NCBI GenBank assembly: GCA_038246785.1 | Contig: JBBRVP010000013.1 | Location: forward strand, 1 to 64,000 | Source: JBBRVP01 sp038246785 | GTDB lineage: Bacteria > Actinomycetota > Actinomycetes > Jiangellales > Jiangellaceae | Direction: 5' to 3' | DNA: 64,000 bases | In this document: positions 26,106 through 33,377 of the stretch, in pieces | How the letters are laid out: every line of letters begins with the position of its first letter | Position numbering within the stretch: the first letter of the stretch is position 1 | Position numbers and translations under genes: made by a program | Notes under the pieces: model-generated | Seen by the model: the letters and a program-made list of their open reading frames with translations, nothing else | Database searches by the model: none | Told to the model about the DNA's origin: nothing

Positions 26106-26716
26106 CGCTCCTCCTCGTGAACGGCGCGCAGTGAAGGCGTCGCGGGTCCCGGGAAGCCGGGGTTGACGCCGCCGGTGGCAGTGATCCCGCTCGGCCGCCA
26201 CAGGCGACGCAGCGTGAGCAGCGCGATGCGCAGGTCGAGCCGCGCGGTGCGGTGGTCGACGTACCAGACGTCGAGCCTGATGCGCGCCGGCCAGTCGATG
26301 TCGTTGCGTCCGTTGACCTGTGCCCAGCCGGTGATGCCGGGCCGCACCTCGAGCCGACGCCGTTCGAACGGACCGTAACGCTCGACCTGGTCGGGCAGCG
26401 TCGGCCGCGGCCCGATGAGGCTCATCTCACCGCGGAGCACGTTCCACAGCTGCGGCAGCTCGTCGAGGCTGGTGGCCCGCAGGAACTCGCCGACGCGGTC
26501 GACCCGGTCGGGGTCCGGCTCGCCGGGGTAGGCCTCGGCGCGCATGGTGCGGAGCTTGACTATGCGGAACGGCCTGCCCGCCAAGCCGCTCCTGGTCTGC
26601 CGGAAGAACACCGGACGGCCGAGCGAGAGGCGGACGGCCAGCGCTGCGGCGCCGAGGAACGGCGCGAGGACGAGCAGGGCCGCGGCGGAGACCCCGACGT
26701 CGAGTGCGCGCCTCAT
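26102..26716 (-). CDS. Phosphoglycosyl transferase, PglC/WbaP-type (bacterial sugar transferase)
   Basis: A 204-residue monotopic enzyme that moves a phospho-sugar from a UDP-sugar to undecaprenyl phosphate, the first membrane step of glycan assembly. One N-terminal hydrophobic re-entrant helix spans about 10-30. Then come RQTRSGLAGRPFRIVKLRTM, the catalytic Asp-Glu dyad in SLDELPQLWNV, the GPRPTLP loop and RPGITGWAQVNGRN. It is the minimal form, without the long four-helix N-terminus of WbaP. ATG at 26716 has GGAGGA upstream and overlaps the preceding GT4 stop. The substrate could be UDP-bacillosamine-like or a hexose. Confidence 0.93.
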   Translation of the reverse strand: MRRALDVGVSAAALLVLAPFLGAAALAVRLSLGRPVFFRQTRSGLAGRPFRIVKLRTMRAEAYPGEPDPDRVDRVGEFLRATSLDELPQLWNVLRGEMSLIGPRPTLPDQVERYGPFERRRLEVRPGITGWAQVNGRNDIDWPARIRLDVWYVDHRTARLDLRIALLTLRRLWRPSGITATGGVNPGFPGPATPSLRAVHEEER

Positions 26717-27924
26717 CCGGATTCCTCCTGCCGCCAGCCGAGACCGCGGCTGGCCGCCGCCCGGGCGTACGCCTCCAGCGACCGGCGAGCGACCTCGCGC
26801 TGGTCGAAGTGCGTCAGGGCGCGCCGGCGAGCCGCCACACCGAGCCGGCGGCGCAGCGTGTCGTCGTCGAGGAGCCGCTGCACCGCCGCGGTCAGCGCGT
26901 CGGCGTCACCCGGAGGCACGAGCAGCAGGTGCTCGCCCTCGGCGCCGATCTCGCGACAGCCGCGGATGTCGGTCAGCACCATCGCGACGCCGCTCGCGGC
27001 GGCCTCCATCGCCGAGCGCGAGAAGCCCTCGCGGTGGCTCGGCAGCACGAACACGTCCAGAGCGGCGTAGATCGCAGGCATGTCAGTGCGCGCGCCGATC
27101 CGGCGCAGCGATCCGTCGGCCGCCAGCTCCGGCTCGCCGTCGTCGGGTCCGACCCACACGAAGCGCGCCCGGCCGCGCAGCCGGTCCGCGCAGACCGCCA
27201 TCTCCGCGACACCCTTCTCGGCGACAAAGCGCCCGACCGCCCCGACGAGGAGCTCGTCCGGCGCTATCCCGAGCTCACGCCGTACACGTCGCCGGGCGCC
27301 TTCAGACGCCTGGAACCGCTCGAGGGCGACGCCGTTGCCGACCACGGTCCCGCGCCGTCCCACGGCGCGCCGCATCATTTGGAGGTCGTCGGCGTTCTGG
27401 AACAGCTCGGCGTGCGACGCGGCGGCGGCAACCGACTCGGCCGCCAGTACGGCTGCCCGACGGGCGACGCCGTCACCGGTGCGCAGCCACAGGCCGTGGC
27501 AGGTGTTGACCACGACCGGAACACGTACGGCCCGCCCGATCAAGCGCCCGAATACCCCGGCCTTCGGCGTGTGGGTGTGCAGCACGTCCGGCGCGAGCGT
27601 ACGCAGGGCCCCGACCAGCTCGCGCATCGCGCGGGCGTCCTCTTCCGGCTGCCAGCGCCGTGACAGCGACGGCACGGCCACGTGGTGTACCCCGAGCCTC
27701 TCGAGCTGGGACGTGTAGGGCCCCGGCGCACTCATCCCCCACACGTCGAGACCGGCCACGACGGCGACCGCGAGTTCTCCGCCGAGCAGAAGGGCGAGGC
27801 TCATGTCCACGGTAGTCAGGTGGACGAGCCGTAGCCGCCGCCCGGTCGGCGAAACCAACCGTGGGATCGGTCGGCTCCGCGGGCCCTCGGGCCGCGGAGG
27901 GAGGTTTGTCAAGGTGTCAAGCAC
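26713..27924 (-). CDS. Glycosyltransferase family 4
   Basis: A 403-residue GT-B enzyme. The N-terminal domain has LRLVHLTTVDMSL and VLHTHTPKAGVFGRL. The C-terminal domain has VGAVGRFVAEKG, and the donor-binding HREGFSRSAMEAAASG with its conserved Glu pair. Retaining GT4 enzymes extend lipid-linked glycans from nucleotide-sugar donors in the cytoplasm. GTG at 27924 overlaps the end of the deacetylase gene. The first 30 residues are Pro/Arg-rich and may not be translated if a later start is used. Donor and acceptor cannot be told. Confidence 0.87.
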   Translation of the reverse strand: MLDTLTNLPPRPEGPRSRPIPRLVSPTGRRLRLVHLTTVDMSLALLLGGELAVAVVAGLDVWGMSAPGPYTSQLERLGVHHVAVPSLSRRWQPEEDARAMRELVGALRTLAPDVLHTHTPKAGVFGRLIGRAVRVPVVVNTCHGLWLRTGDGVARRAAVLAAESVAAAASHAELFQNADDLQMMRRAVGRRGTVVGNGVALERFQASEGARRRVRRELGIAPDELLVGAVGRFVAEKGVAEMAVCADRLRGRARFVWVGPDDGEPELAADGSLRRIGARTDMPAIYAALDVFVLPSHREGFSRSAMEAAASGVAMVLTDIRGCREIGAEGEHLLLVPPGDADALTAAVQRLLDDDTLRRRLGVAARRRALTHFDQREVARRSLEAYARAAASRGLGWRQEESG

Positions 27925-28708
27925 GCAGGCCCACCGCCTTGGCCACCCGGACGGCTCGCTCGTACGCGAGCTCGGGAACCAGATCGCTGCCTATCTTGCG
28001 CCTGAAGAACTCGATCGGGTCGGTGCGCCGGACAGGCACGCGGCGGAGCAGGAGCGGGTGGCTGCCGGGGCGGTTGCGCCCGACGGCACCGGTGACCGCC
28101 GAGCGGAACCTCAGACCCAGCGCGGGTTCTAGGGCCGGCACCCGGACGCCCCACGGGTAGGCGAAGTGCGCCGGCCGGACACCCAACCTGCTCTCCACAG
28201 CGTCCGAGCTGGCGTCCAGCTCGTGCTCGTCGATCCGGTCCGGAGGCACGTGGTGGTGCGTGTGGTTCCCTGGAGTGCAAAGCCCGTCCTCGATCATCTC
28301 GGCAACCTGCTCCCAGGTCAGTGCACGAGCGCCCTGGCTGCGGCCCGTTGATCCTTCCCACTCCATGCGCCTGCCAAGGAAGGCTGTCGCGAGGTAGAGG
28401 GTGAAGGGCAGGCGGGCCTCCCGCAGCAGTGGCCAGGCGTTGTCATAAACATCGCCGAAGCCGTCGTCGAACGTCAGCACCACGCAGGGTCGAGTATCAC
28501 CCGCGGCGAGCCGGACCAGAGCGTCGTCGATGCCGACGACTTCGTGGCGCCCGAGGATGCCGACTTGCTCGGCGAAGGCCGGCGCCGGCAGGTCGAGCTC
28601 GTCCGAGGACCCGCCGCCTACCCGGTGGTAGGTGAGGATCGTCACGCCGGCTGAACGCCCGACAACGGGGAGGCGCGCGAGACCCGACTTGACCGTGGAA
28701 CGGTTCAC
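27917..28708 (-). CDS. Polysaccharide deacetylase (NodB domain)
   Basis: A 263-residue carbohydrate esterase family 4 protein. It has ILTYHRVG, the metal-binding VVLTFDDGFGDVYDN at about 77-90, the second motif GNHTHHH at about 147-153, and FAYPWG. No signal peptide is evident, so it may act in the cytoplasm or at the membrane on a lipid-linked sugar. NodB enzymes remove N- or O-acetyl groups from amino-sugar polymers. GTG at 28708 overlaps the upstream GT4 stop (GTGA). Confidence 0.88.
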   Translation of the reverse strand: MNRSTVKSGLARLPVVGRSAGVTILTYHRVGGGSSDELDLPAPAFAEQVGILGRHEVVGIDDALVRLAAGDTRPCVVLTFDDGFGDVYDNAWPLLREARLPFTLYLATAFLGRRMEWEGSTGRSQGARALTWEQVAEMIEDGLCTPGNHTHHHVPPDRIDEHELDASSDAVESRLGVRPAHFAYPWGVRVPALEPALGLRFRSAVTGAVGRNRPGSHPLLLRRVPVRRTDPIEFFRRKIGSDLVPELAYERAVRVAKAVGLRA

Positions 28709-29832
28709 CCGGCCGCCTCCAGCACGACGTCGTTCAGCACCTCTGCCCAAAGCGGGACGACCACCTCCGAGGAGAAGCGGCTCAGCGACAGCCGCCGAGC
28801 AGCGGCGCCCAGCTCGTCGCTGCGGGGCACGACCTCGAGGATCCGCTCGGCCAGCAACGCGGGCAGCGCCGGACCCCCGTCCGGCACCAGGAACCCGGTT
28901 TCGCCGTCGCGCACCACATCGCCGATCCAGCCCACGTCGACGGCGACCGCGGGGACCCGACACATGGCGGCCTCGATGAGGGCTCCGGGGAGGCCCTCGG
29001 TGGTGCTCGCCAGGACCATGGCGTCGGCCGCGTGCAGAACGGGCCGCACATCGGGCAGTGCCCCGAGCAGATGCACCCGACCGGGATGCCGACGCGCCAT
29101 GCCCTCGAGGAGCGGCCGCAGCGGACCCTCGCCGGCCAGGACGGCGTGCGCGCCCACGACGCGCAGGATGGCCTCCACCGCCAGCTGGGGGCGCTTCTCC
29201 GCAGCGAGGGCGCCGATCAGCGCGACAACCGGTGCACCGGCTGGCAGGCCGAACGCCCGGCGAGCCGCAGCGCGTTGCAGCGGCGTCGCCGGAGCGAATT
29301 GCACGGGGTCGCGGAAGTTGGGAAGGACGACGAATCGGCTCTCCGCGAGGGAGTACCAGTCGCGCACGACGGGCAGCGCCGATGGACTGAGCACGGCAAC
29401 TCGCCGAGCGCGGCGCAGAGCGGCCTGGTTGACCCGTCGACGCACTCCACGCGCCCACTGCCGAGGGTCACCGATGGACAGATAGACGAACGGGGTCGGC
29501 CGCATCGCGAGCGCCGCCGCGGCCGCCAGCAGCGTGTCAGAACCGTGTGCCACGACGACCGAGTGGCGGCCGGCGCTGTCGCCGAGCGCGCGCAGCGTGC
29601 CGGCTCCGCGTGACCTCCGCCCGAGCGTGCGCACCGGCAGGGATCCGGACGCGGCGCCGCTGAGCGCGACCACCTCGCCCGGCAGCCCGCGCTCGGCCAG
29701 GGCACGGGCGAGCTCCATGGCTGCGGTCTCGGCGCCTCGGCGTTGGTCGCTCGTGACAACGTGCAGGACACTCGTCGCGGCCCACCGGCCAGGTGAGCGC
29801 GTGCGCGGCGCGCGTGCAGCAGCACCACACAT
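28705..29832 (-). CDS. Glycosyltransferase family 4
   Basis: A 375-residue GT-B enzyme. It has SVLHVVTSDQRRGAETAAMEL near the N-terminus, LSPSALPVVRDWY, VALIGALAAEKRPQLAVEA, and the donor-site STTEGLPGALIEAAMC. ATG at 29832 was chosen because GAGGGGG lies about nine bases upstream. A GTG at 29859 would add nine residues but has no such site. It is the first gene of the minus-strand operon 29832 to 24468 (GT4, deacetylase, GT4, PglC, GNAT, NeuD). Substrate is unknown. Confidence 0.87.
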   Translation of the reverse strand: MCGAAARAPRTRSPGRWAATSVLHVVTSDQRRGAETAAMELARALAERGLPGEVVALSGAASGSLPVRTLGRRSRGAGTLRALGDSAGRHSVVVAHGSDTLLAAAAALAMRPTPFVYLSIGDPRQWARGVRRRVNQAALRRARRVAVLSPSALPVVRDWYSLAESRFVVLPNFRDPVQFAPATPLQRAAARRAFGLPAGAPVVALIGALAAEKRPQLAVEAILRVVGAHAVLAGEGPLRPLLEGMARRHPGRVHLLGALPDVRPVLHAADAMVLASTTEGLPGALIEAAMCRVPAVAVDVGWIGDVVRDGETGFLVPDGGPALPALLAERILEVVPRSDELGAAARRLSLSRFSSEVVVPLWAEVLNDVVLEAAG

Positions 29833-30009
29833 CAAACGGGCCCCCTCGCGAATCCCCACGCTCGTGCGTCCCCCGACGCATGCTCCGGAGAGCGAGCCCT
29901 CCGGCAGCTCTCAGCATGCGCCCTCCGGGCCGCCGCCGAAACCCCTTTGCGAAAAAGCCGCCGCGACCGTTCACGCTCCGCGACGGCTCGAACCATCATC
30001 CGTAGTGTC

Positions 30010-30119
30010 GCTTGACAAGCACGCGCCGCGAGATGACGCTCCGGCTAGCAGGGGGACGGGCCGGGGGGATCGGTCCGAGGGGGAAACGCCCAGGGGGGGC
30101 CAATGCTTGTCGCACAAGC
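30010..30119 (+). promoter_or_regulatory. Dyads and G-tracts at the start of the LuxR gene
   Basis: GCTTGACAAGC at 30010-30020 is an 11-base palindrome. A related dyad, GCTTGT-CGC-ACAAGC, covers 30105-30119 and overlaps the ATG at 30103. Between them lie five runs of three to seven G (30051-30055, 30058-30060, 30063-30068, 30079-30083, 30093-30099), enough for a G-quadruplex on the coding strand. The paired half-sites suggest an operator, perhaps for autoregulation by the LuxR protein. The 270-base gap also serves the divergent GT4 operon. Confidence 0.45.
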
Positions 30120-30762
30120 GCGTCCGTACGCGCGTCCACAGGGACCTGCCGCGATGGCCGGGACTCGACGGACCGTCCACGTGGTCGATCGTCGTCCGCT
30201 GTTCGCTGAGACGTTGGCCGCCTCACTCGTGCGCGCCGGGCTCGCGGCGACCGCAGGCGGCGTCGACACCGTCGGGCTCTCGACTCGGATCGTTCTCGTC
30301 GATGCCGACCGAGGCCTCGACGAGGTCACCCACGACGTCGTGGAGGCACGGCGCCGAGCGCCGCAGGCGGACATCGTGCTGGTGGGCCGCGACGGCACAG
30401 CGCGGCGTGGCCTGGTGCGGCGCCTCGGCGGCGACGCCTGGCTGAGCCGGTCGGCCACCGTCAAGGAGCTCGCGCACGCTCTGTCCCGCGGTGGTGCTAT
30501 CAAATTGCGCCAGACCGGGCCCGACACCCCCCCGACAGGCGTGTCGGCACTGACCGAGCGCGAGCTGGACGTGCTGCGCGCGATGTCGTTCGGAGCGACG
30601 ACGGGTGAGGCAGCCGCGCGGCTCGGGATCAGTCCGCACACCGTGCGCACCCACCTGCAGAACATCCACTCCAAGCTCGGCGTGCGGTCGCGCCTGGGCG
30701 CGGTGACGATCGCCCGGTCGGCCGGCTTGCTCCCGCGAATCCCCCTGCAGGCGGTCGGCTAG
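30103..30762 (+). CDS. LuxR/NarL-type regulator with atypical receiver
   Basis: A 219-residue protein. Residues about 24-135 resemble a response-regulator receiver, and 145-205 form a LuxR helix-turn-helix (LTERELDVLRAMSFGATTGEAA, then TVRTHLQNIHSKLGV). The phospho-acceptor Asp position is kept (IVLVDADRG). The acidic pair is reduced to one Asp (HVVDRRP), and the conserved Lys near beta-5 is replaced (AWLSRSA). It may therefore act without phosphorylation. No histidine kinase lies nearby. It heads the operon 30103-40332 and overlaps the second regulator by one base. Confidence 0.85.
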   Translation: MLVAQARPYARPQGPAAMAGTRRTVHVVDRRPLFAETLAASLVRAGLAATAGGVDTVGLSTRIVLVDADRGLDEVTHDVVEARRRAPQADIVLVGRDGTARRGLVRRLGGDAWLSRSATVKELAHALSRGGAIKLRQTGPDTPPTGVSALTERELDVLRAMSFGATTGEAAARLGISPHTVRTHLQNIHSKLGVRSRLGAVTIARSAGLLPRIPLQAVG

Positions 30763-31454
30763 TGATTCGTTCGGAGACCTCGGGGGCGACCGTCGTGGTG
30801 GCCGAGACCGACGCACTGTCCAGGACGGCCCTCTCGGACGTGTTGACCTCGCAGCTCGGGATGACGGTGGTGGCGGAGACGGCGGATCCCGCCGCCGCCC
30901 GGACGGCGCTCGTCCGGCACCGGCCAGCGCTCCTGCTCGTGGACCTCGACCTCGGCCGACCCGAGGGCGGCCTGGATCTGCTCCGCATGCGAGCTGAGGC
31001 CTCCCCCGGGACGGCGGGCCTGGGGATCGCCGACAGCGAGGACACGGCGGTGGTCATCAGACTGCTCCGCAGCGGTGCCCGCGGCTACGTGCCCCGGCGC
31101 GGGAGCCTTCCCGAGTTCGTTCGTACGGTCGGTGCCGCCCTCCGCGGCGAGGCGTGCCTCCCCCGCCGCGTCATGGCAGATGTCCTCAGCGAGCTCCTCG
31201 AGCAGCGCCGAGCAGTCCATGCCGTCGCCGGGCGCTACAGCCGGCTGAGCGCGCGCGAACGCCAGGTGCTGGGACTGCTCGGGCGGGGCGCCGACAACGC
31301 CGACATCGCCCGCCGTCTCGTGATCTCACCGGAGACGGTCCGCACCCACGTGCAGAACGTGCTCGGCAAGCTGGAGGTGCACTCCCGCGTCGAGGCGGCT
31401 GCGCTCGCGGCCGCGCACGGTTTCGCCGAGGGCGACGGGGGCACTGCAGCATGA
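30762..31454 (+). CDS. Second LuxR/NarL-type regulator with atypical receiver
   Basis: A 230-residue paralogue of the preceding regulator. The receiver (about 8-130) keeps the acidic residues (VAETDA) and the Asp in LLLVDLDLG. The conserved Lys is again changed (GYVPRRGSLPE). The LuxR helix-turn-helix follows at about 155-215 (LSARERQVLGLLGRGADN, TVRTHVQNVLGKLEV). The GTG start overlaps the upstream TAG by one base, and the stop overlaps the PglF/CapD start (ATGA). The pair probably controls this glycan operon, perhaps as a heterodimer. Confidence 0.85.
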   Translation: MIRSETSGATVVVAETDALSRTALSDVLTSQLGMTVVAETADPAAARTALVRHRPALLLVDLDLGRPEGGLDLLRMRAEASPGTAGLGIADSEDTAVVIRLLRSGARGYVPRRGSLPEFVRTVGAALRGEACLPRRVMADVLSELLEQRRAVHAVAGRYSRLSARERQVLGLLGRGADNADIARRLVISPETVRTHVQNVLGKLEVHSRVEAAALAAAHGFAEGDGGTAA

Positions 31455-33364
31455 GCGCGAAGCAGGCGACGCAGCGTCTTCAGCACCGCGCGACACGGCT
31501 GCGGTCCTGGGTGCTGTTGGCCGTCATCGACCTCGCGCTCGTGGCCATCTGCTTCGCAGCCGTGCTCCTCCTCGCCTACAGCAGCATCGGTGTGCCGCCG
31601 CACGCCTGGGACGGCTACCTGGCGTTCCTGCCGATGGCGGCGGCGGTCTACGTGCTCGCCCACGCCCTGTTCGGCCTGTACGGCCGGGTCTGGCGCTACG
31701 CCGGAGTCGACGAGGCCCGACGCGTGCTCGTCAGCGGGGCGATCGCCGGGGCAGTGGTGACCACGCTGTCCTGGCCGGACCGGGAGGTCCCCCACATCGT
31801 CGCGGTGGGCGGCGCCGTGTTCACCACGATGCTGGTCGGGGCGACCCGGTTCCAGGCGCGGCTGTTCGCCTTCCGGCGTCGGGCGGAGACCTCCGGTACG
31901 ACGGTGATCGTGCTCGGGGCGGGCAGCACCGGAGCCATGCTCGTCCGACAGATGCGCGAGTCTCGCCGCCTGCGGCTGCGTCCGGTGGCGATCCTCGACG
32001 ACGACCCGGTACGTCGCGGACGATCGCTCATCGGGGTCCCTGTCGCCGGGACCTTCGACGATCTCGTCGACGTTGCTCGCCGTTTCGACGCCGACCAGGC
32101 CGTGCTCGCCGTGCCCGACGCCCCGCGCGCCCTCGTCCGGCGCATGGCCGACCTTGCCGAGCGGGCGGGTGTGGCGCTACGCGTCCTCCCCGAGCCGGAT
32201 GCCGTCCAGGCATCGCCGGTCGGCCTGCCCGACCTCCGCAACCTGGCGATCGAAGACCTCTTGGGGCGCGGCCAGGTGAGCACGGATCTCGGTGCCGTGT
32301 CCGCCCTGGTGGCCGGACGGCGGGTCCTGGTCACCGGCGGGGGAGGCTCGATCGGCTCGGAGATCGCACGGCAGGTCGCCCGCCTCGGGCCGGCCGAGCT
32401 CGTTGTCCTCGACCATGACGAGACCCACCTGCACGAGACACTGGGCGATCTCGGGGCCCTCGGCGGGGCCGTCGAGCCGACGGCCGCGCTGTGCGACGTA
32501 CGAGATCCTCACCGGCTCGGCGTGGTGTTCGACGAGCACCGGCCCGACGTCGTCTTCCACGCGGCCGCGCACAAGCACGTTCCCATGCTGGAGCGGCATG
32601 CCGTCGAGGCGGTCATGACCAACGTCTTCGGCACGCGCCACGTCGTCGAGGCCGCCCAGCGCGTGGGGACCCGCCACCTGGTCCTCATCTCGACCGACAA
32701 GGCGGTCCGCGCGAAGTCGGTCATGGGGGCCAGCAAGCGAATCGCCGAGCACATCCTGGTCCGGGCGGCCGTAGCCAACGGCCGGCCCTGGTGTGCGGTG
32801 CGCTTCGGCAACGTGCTCGGCTCGCGCGGCAGTGTCGTGCCCACTTTCGCCTCCCAGATCGCACACGGCGGACCCGTCACCGTCACTGACCCGCGGATGA
32901 CGCGCTACTTCATGTCCATTCCGGAGGCTGTCGCGCTCGTGATCCAGGCCGCGGCCTTCTCCGAAGGCGGTGACCTGTTCATGCTCGACATGGGCGAACC
33001 CGTGCGCATCGTCGACCTGGCCCGCCGCATGGTCCGGCTGGCGGGCTTGCGGGTCGGCGACGACATCGAGCTGCGGATCACCGGCCTGCGGCCCGGCGAG
33101 AAGCTCCACGAGGAGTTGTCGACGCCGGAGGAGGGCGGTGCCGGGACGGCTCACCCGTCCGTGCTGCGCCTGCGCCCGCGCCCGTTCCATGCCGCCGAGC
33201 TGGAGAACGTGCTCGAGCGCCTGTCCAGCCTGACCGCCGACCTCGACGACCAACGCGCGGCCGCGTCCCTGCTCGAGGCTGCCAACCGACAGCCGGCCGC
33301 TCAGCTGGTGCCGGCGCAACGATCCATCGACGGCGCCGTCCCGGCGCGGACCGACGCCTCATGA
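31451..33364 (+). CDS. Membrane-bound nucleotide-sugar 4,6-dehydratase (PglF/CapD/FlaA1-like)
   Basis: A 637-residue protein. Four N-terminal membrane helices span about 15-125. A CoA-binding-like Rossmann domain follows (VIVLGAGSTGAMLVRQMRE). The catalytic extended SDR domain starts near 295 with VLVTGGGGSIGSEIA. The catalytic Thr-Asp-Lys triad lies in LISTDKAV, with MGASKRIAE after it; FGNVLGSRGSV and GLRPGEKLHEEL are conserved. PglF converts UDP-GlcNAc to the 4-keto-6-deoxy sugar that an aminotransferase then uses. A DegT aminotransferase lies in the same operon at 38258. ATG overlaps the regulator stop. Confidence 0.93.
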   Translation: MSAKQATQRLQHRATRLRSWVLLAVIDLALVAICFAAVLLLAYSSIGVPPHAWDGYLAFLPMAAAVYVLAHALFGLYGRVWRYAGVDEARRVLVSGAIAGAVVTTLSWPDREVPHIVAVGGAVFTTMLVGATRFQARLFAFRRRAETSGTTVIVLGAGSTGAMLVRQMRESRRLRLRPVAILDDDPVRRGRSLIGVPVAGTFDDLVDVARRFDADQAVLAVPDAPRALVRRMADLAERAGVALRVLPEPDAVQASPVGLPDLRNLAIEDLLGRGQVSTDLGAVSALVAGRRVLVTGGGGSIGSEIARQVARLGPAELVVLDHDETHLHETLGDLGALGGAVEPTAALCDVRDPHRLGVVFDEHRPDVVFHAAAHKHVPMLERHAVEAVMTNVFGTRHVVEAAQRVGTRHLVLISTDKAVRAKSVMGASKRIAEHILVRAAVANGRPWCAVRFGNVLGSRGSVVPTFASQIAHGGPVTVTDPRMTRYFMSIPEAVALVIQAAAFSEGGDLFMLDMGEPVRIVDLARRMVRLAGLRVGDDIELRITGLRPGEKLHEELSTPEEGGAGTAHPSVLRLRPRPFHAAELENVLERLSSLTADLDDQRAAASLLEAANRQPAAQLVPAQRSIDGAVPARTDAS

Positions 33365-33377
33365 CCCAGGGGGAGAC

